A model generated the notes under the pieces. It was not told the DNA's origin. It searched no databases and was given only the letters and a program-made list of their open reading frames with translations. A program made the translations under genes and the position numbers. A DNA stretch of 8,640 bases from an uncultured Moraxellaceae bacterium (GTDB taxonomy: Bacteria; Pseudomonadota; Gammaproteobacteria; Pseudomonadales; Moraxellaceae), in NCBI GenBank assembly GCA_937928295.1, contig CALEYY010000233.1, positions 1 to 8,640 on the forward strand, written 5' to 3'. This document shows, piece after piece, positions 5,776 through 8,640 of this stretch (position 1 is its first letter; each line of letters begins with the position of its first letter).

Positions 5776-5796
5776 ACAACCGTTGAGGAGGCTGTG

Positions 5797-7215
5797 ATGG
5801 CCGGCAAGACCCTGTATGACAAGTTGTGGGATGACCATCTCGTGACCCAGCGCGATGACGGCTCCTGCCTCATCTATATTGATCGTCAGCTGCTGCACGA
5901 AGTCACTTCGCCGCAGGCGTTCGACGGCCTTCGCCTGGCCGGCCGTAAGCCCTGGCGCATCGACGCCAATGTCGCTACGCCAGACCACAATGTGCCGACC
6001 GACCGCGAAGAGCGCGCCGGTGGCGTTGCTGCCATCGCCGACGAGACCTCGCGCATCCAGGTGCAGACGCTGGACGACAATTGCCGTGATTTTGGCGTGG
6101 TCGAATTCACCATCAATGATGTGCGTCAGGGCATCGTGCATGTGGTCGGGCCGGAGCAGGGCTTGACCTTGCCGGGCATGACCGTGGTCTGCGGCGATTC
6201 GCACACCGCGACCCACGGCGCGTTCGCCTGCCTCGCGCACGGCATCGGCACCTCGGAGGTTGAGCATGTGCTGGCCACGCAATGCCTGATCCAGAAGAAG
6301 AGCAAGAACATGCTCGTTCGCGTGGACGGCGTGCTGGGTGCCGGCGTGACTTCTAAGGATGTCGTGCTCGCCATCATCGGCAAAATTGGCACCGCCGGCG
6401 GCAACGGCCATGCCATCGAGTTCGGTGGGCAGGTTTTCCGCGACATGAGCATGGAAGGCCGCATGACCGTGTGCAACATGGCCATCGAGGCCGGTGCCCG
6501 TGTTGGCATGGTCGCTGCCGATGACAAGACCATCGCCTATTTCGATGGCAAGCCGTTCGCGCCGACCGGTGAGCAATGGGCCGGTGCAGTGGCCTATTGG
6601 CAGACGCTGCACTCCGACGCCGATGCTGCCTTCGACACCGTTGTGGTCATGGATGGCGCCGCCATCGAGCCGCAGGTGAGCTGGGGCACCAGCCCGGAGA
6701 TGGTGGTGCCGGTCACCGCCACCGTGCCGACGCTGGATGACGCCGAAGATGCCGTGGAGCGCAGCTCGTTTGAGCGCGCTTACCAATACATGGGCCTCAA
6801 GGCCGGGCAGAAAATCACCGACATCCAGCTTGATCGCGTGTTTATTGGCTCTTGCACCAACTCGCGCATCGAGGATTTGCGCGCGGCGGCGGTCGTGGCC
6901 AAGGGCCGCAAGGTCGCCAGCACGATCAAGCAGGCCATGGTGGTGCCGGGCTCGGGTCTGGTGAAGCAGCAGGCCGAGGCCGAGGGGCTGGACAAGATTT
7001 TTCTGGAAGCCGGTTTCCAGTGGCGCGAGCCGGGCTGTTCGATGTGCCTGGCGATGAATGCCGACAAGCTGGGCTCGGGCGAGCACTGCGCATCCACGTC
7101 CAATCGCAATTTCGAGGGTCGCCAGGGCAACGGCGGCCGTACTCACCTGGTCAGCCCGGCGATGGCAGCGGCGGCAGCGATTGCCGGCCACTTCGTCGAC
7201 GTGCGTACGTTCTGA
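5797..7215 (+). CDS. leuC: 3-isopropylmalate dehydratase, large subunit
   Basis: With LeuD this aconitase-family enzyme converts 2-isopropylmalate to 3-isopropylmalate, the second step of leucine synthesis, in the cytoplasm. The protein has 472 residues, the usual bacterial length. Three cysteines that bind the 4Fe-4S cluster are present: Cys353 in FIGSCTNSRIEDLRAA, and Cys414 and Cys417 in EPGCSMCLAMN. Other family blocks are TPDHNVPT, VCGDSHTATHGAFACLAHGIGTSEVEHVLATQ (split over residues 131-162) and the C-terminal STSNRNFEGRQG. The ATG at 5797 has AGGAGG 5 nt upstream; a GTG directly before it would add one residue. leuD follows after 29 nt, so the two are one operon. A leucine leader peptide is not evident. 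Identification is secure. Confidence 0.98.
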   Translation: MAGKTLYDKLWDDHLVTQRDDGSCLIYIDRQLLHEVTSPQAFDGLRLAGRKPWRIDANVATPDHNVPTDREERAGGVAAIADETSRIQVQTLDDNCRDFGVVEFTINDVRQGIVHVVGPEQGLTLPGMTVVCGDSHTATHGAFACLAHGIGTSEVEHVLATQCLIQKKSKNMLVRVDGVLGAGVTSKDVVLAIIGKIGTAGGNGHAIEFGGQVFRDMSMEGRMTVCNMAIEAGARVGMVAADDKTIAYFDGKPFAPTGEQWAGAVAYWQTLHSDADAAFDTVVVMDGAAIEPQVSWGTSPEMVVPVTATVPTLDDAEDAVERSSFERAYQYMGLKAGQKITDIQLDRVFIGSCTNSRIEDLRAAAVVAKGRKVASTIKQAMVVPGSGLVKQQAEAEGLDKIFLEAGFQWREPGCSMCLAMNADKLGSGEHCASTSNRNFEGRQGNGGRTHLVSPAMAAAAAIAGHFVDVRTF

Positions 7216-7244
7216 GGCAGGCCCCGGGCCAGAGGAGATAAATC

Positions 7245-7898
7245 ATGCAGAAATTTACGGTGGTGAAGGGCCTCGCAGCCCCGTTGGATCGCGCCAATGT
7301 CGATACCGACCAGATCATCCCGAAGCAGTTCCTGAAGTCGATCAAGCGCATCGGCTTCGGCGTGAACCTGTTCGATGAGTGGCGCTATCTCGACGAAGGC
7401 TATCCCGGTCAGGATTGCTCGAAGCGTCCGCTGAATACAGAGTTCGTGCTCAATCAGCCGCGCTATCAGGGCGCCAGCGTGCTGTTGGCGCGGCAGAATT
7501 TCGGCTGTGGTTCGTCACGCGAGCATGCGCCGTGGGCGTTGGACGAGTACGGTTTTCGCACGGTGATCGCGTCGAGCTATGCTGACATCTTCTTCAATAA
7601 TTGCTTCAAAAACGGCATGTTGCCGGTGATTCTTGAAGAAGCGCAGGTCGATCAGCTGTTCCGCGAATGTTTCGCGAGCGAAGGCTACGAGATCACGGTT
7701 GATCTGGAAAAGCGCCAGGTCATCACGCCCAGCGGTGAGGCTTTCGGCTTCGAGGTCGATGACTTCCGCCGTCACTGCCTGCTCAACGGCCTCGATGACA
7801 TCGGCCTGACTTTGCAGGATGGCGATGCCATCAAAGCTTTTGAAAGCAAGGCGCAGGTGGCCCGTCCGTGGGTCTTCAATAGCTTGCATCGTGCTTGA
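7245..7898 (+). CDS. leuD: 3-isopropylmalate dehydratase, small subunit
   Basis: The 217-residue swivel-domain partner of LeuC, which completes the isomerase active site. Recognisable blocks are NVDTDQIIPKQFLKSI (residues 18-33), FGCGSSREHAPWAL (86-99) with the substrate-binding serine and arginine, and SSYADIFFNNCFKNGMLPV (110-128). The length fits the long bacterial LeuD form found in proteobacteria. GAGGAG (7232-7237) lies 7 nt before the ATG and makes the start secure. It sits 29 nt after leuC and 27 nt before leuB on the same strand, so all three are likely co-transcribed. Nothing unusual is seen in the protein. Confidence 0.97.
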   Translation: MQKFTVVKGLAAPLDRANVDTDQIIPKQFLKSIKRIGFGVNLFDEWRYLDEGYPGQDCSKRPLNTEFVLNQPRYQGASVLLARQNFGCGSSREHAPWALDEYGFRTVIASSYADIFFNNCFKNGMLPVILEEAQVDQLFRECFASEGYEITVDLEKRQVITPSGEAFGFEVDDFRRHCLLNGLDDIGLTLQDGDAIKAFESKAQVARPWVFNSLHRA

Positions 7899-7925
7899 AT
7901 AAAAGAATTTAAGAGATTGATTTAA

Positions 7926-8640
7926 ATGACTAAACATATTGTTATTCTGGCCGGTGATGGCATTGGCCCGGAAATCATGGCGGAAGCCGAGAAGGTGCTG
8001 GCCAAGGTCAACGATCAGTTTGGGCTGGGCCTGAGCTGGAGCCACGAGCTGCTCGGCGGCTGCGCCATCGACAAGCATGGCGTGCCGCTGCCGGATGTTA
8101 CGCTGGATGCGGCGCGCAAGGCCGATGCCATTCTGCTCGGTGCCGTCGGCGGCCCGAAGTGGGACCAGATCGAACGATCGATCCGCCCGGAGCGCGGCCT
8201 TCTGAAAATCCGTTCCGAGCTGAACCTGTTCGCCAACCTGCGCCCGGCCATCCTGTATCCGCAGCTGGCGCATGCGTCGTCGCTGAAGACCGAGCTGGTC
8301 GCGGGGCTGGATATTCTGATCGTGCGTGAGCTCACCGGCGGCATCTATTTCGGTCAGCCGCGCGGTATCCGCATTCTCGAGAATGGTGAACGCCAGGGCT
8401 ACAACACCGATGTTTACAGCGAATCCGAGATCCGCCGCATCGCCCATGTGGCTTTTCAGCTCGCGCAGCAGCGCAACAAGAAGCTGCTCTCGGTAGACAA
8501 GGCCAATGTGCTGGAAGTCACCGAGCTGTGGAAGCAGGTGGTGACCGAGATCGCGCCGGAATACCCGGATGTGGAGCTGTCGCACATGTATGTGGATAAC
8601 GCCGCGATGCAGCTGGTGCGTCGCCCCAAGCAGTTCGATG
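7926..8640 (+). CDS. leuB: 3-isopropylmalate dehydrogenase, 3' end missing
   Basis: The first 238 of roughly 360 residues of LeuB, the NAD-dependent enzyme that oxidises and decarboxylates 3-isopropylmalate to 2-oxoisocaproate, third step of leucine synthesis. The frame is open to the window end. Blocks seen are GDGIGPE (10-16), GAVGGPKWD (72-80), RSELNLFANLRP (96-107), VRELTGGIYFGQPRG (133-147), SVDKANVL (189-196) and YVDNAAMQL (222-230). By recalled alignment with the Thermus enzyme, the substrate residues Arg96, Arg106, Arg134, Tyr141, Lys192 and Asp224 are present; the last two metal-binding aspartates would lie just beyond the window. The ribosome-binding site is weak (AAGAGA, 7911-7916, 9 nt before the ATG) and lies in an AT-rich gap after leuD. 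Confidence 0.97.
   Translation, partial: MTKHIVILAGDGIGPEIMAEAEKVLAKVNDQFGLGLSWSHELLGGCAIDKHGVPLPDVTLDAARKADAILLGAVGGPKWDQIERSIRPERGLLKIRSELNLFANLRPAILYPQLAHASSLKTELVAGLDILIVRELTGGIYFGQPRGIRILENGERQGYNTDVYSESEIRRIAHVAFQLAQQRNKKLLSVDKANVLEVTELWKQVVTEIAPEYPDVELSHMYVDNAAMQLVRRPKQFD

Noticed and set aside
5735..5797. Possible 20-codon leader peptide from TTG ending in TGATG overlap with leuC
   Set aside because: It has no ribosome-binding site, a rare start codon and no run of Leu codons, so it does not fit a leucine attenuator peptide.
5740..7191. A 483-codon open frame antisense to leuC
   Set aside because: It mirrors the strongly coding leuC frame in GC-rich DNA, and its sequence (many His, Gly, Ala, Arg runs) resembles no protein family. 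LeuC has every catalytic motif.
7216..7244. GGCCCCGGGCC palindrome between leuC and leuD as a terminator
   Set aside because: The centre is too short for a hairpin loop, there is no T-run, and leuD has a strong ribosome-binding site right after it.
7515..8585. A 356-codon open frame antisense to leuD and leuB
   Set aside because: It spans two certain genes on the other strand and shows no family motif; it arises from codon bias.
1..8640. Mobile elements, CRISPR arrays, tRNA or rRNA genes
   Set aside because: I saw no transposase, integrase, spaced direct-repeat array or structural RNA sequence on either strand.

Overview
The window is GC-rich, densely coded chromosomal DNA that fits a gammaproteobacterium. 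The evidence is the leuCDB order with a LysR-family gene divergent to it, an FKBP-type isomerase, a DinB with a C-terminal clamp motif, and an AlkB-type alkane hydroxylase. Species cannot be read from the sequence; an Alcanivorax-, Nevskia- or Pseudomonas-like hydrocarbon user is a reasonable guess but no more. I see no insertion sequence, integrase, CRISPR array, rRNA or tRNA.

Left part (1-3009): the 3' two-thirds of dinB (DNA polymerase IV, + strand) converges on a small DUF4242 gene (- strand), with a long imperfect inverted repeat between them that looks like a bidirectional terminator. The DUF4242 gene lies downstream of alkB on the same strand. The roughly 100 nt between them can fold so that the ribosome-binding site and start codon of the DUF4242 gene are paired. 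alkB is divergent to an FKBP-type peptidyl-prolyl isomerase gene.

Middle part (3017-5669): a two-domain SRPBCC/AHSA1 protein and a LysR-type regulator lie on the - strand, perhaps partly co-transcribed. A vapBC toxin-antitoxin pair follows on the + strand, with overlapping genes and a dyad at its promoter.

Right part (5670-8640): the leucine biosynthesis genes leuC, leuD and the first two-thirds of leuB, all on the + strand with short gaps. They encode isopropylmalate isomerase and 3-isopropylmalate dehydrogenase. The LysR gene is probably the conserved partner of leuC, and vapBC separates the two, so it looks like an insertion into that arrangement. The leuC leader holds an AT-rich cluster of three TATAAATT-type octamers and a GC-rich hairpin just before the ribosome-binding site.

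I do not see a clear new defence or biosynthetic system. The observations most worth checking are the possible translation-controlling RNA structure before the DUF4242 gene, the octamer cluster before leuC, the predicted long-chain preference of AlkB, and the vapBC position. Every protein call rests on recalled family motifs, not on a database search.
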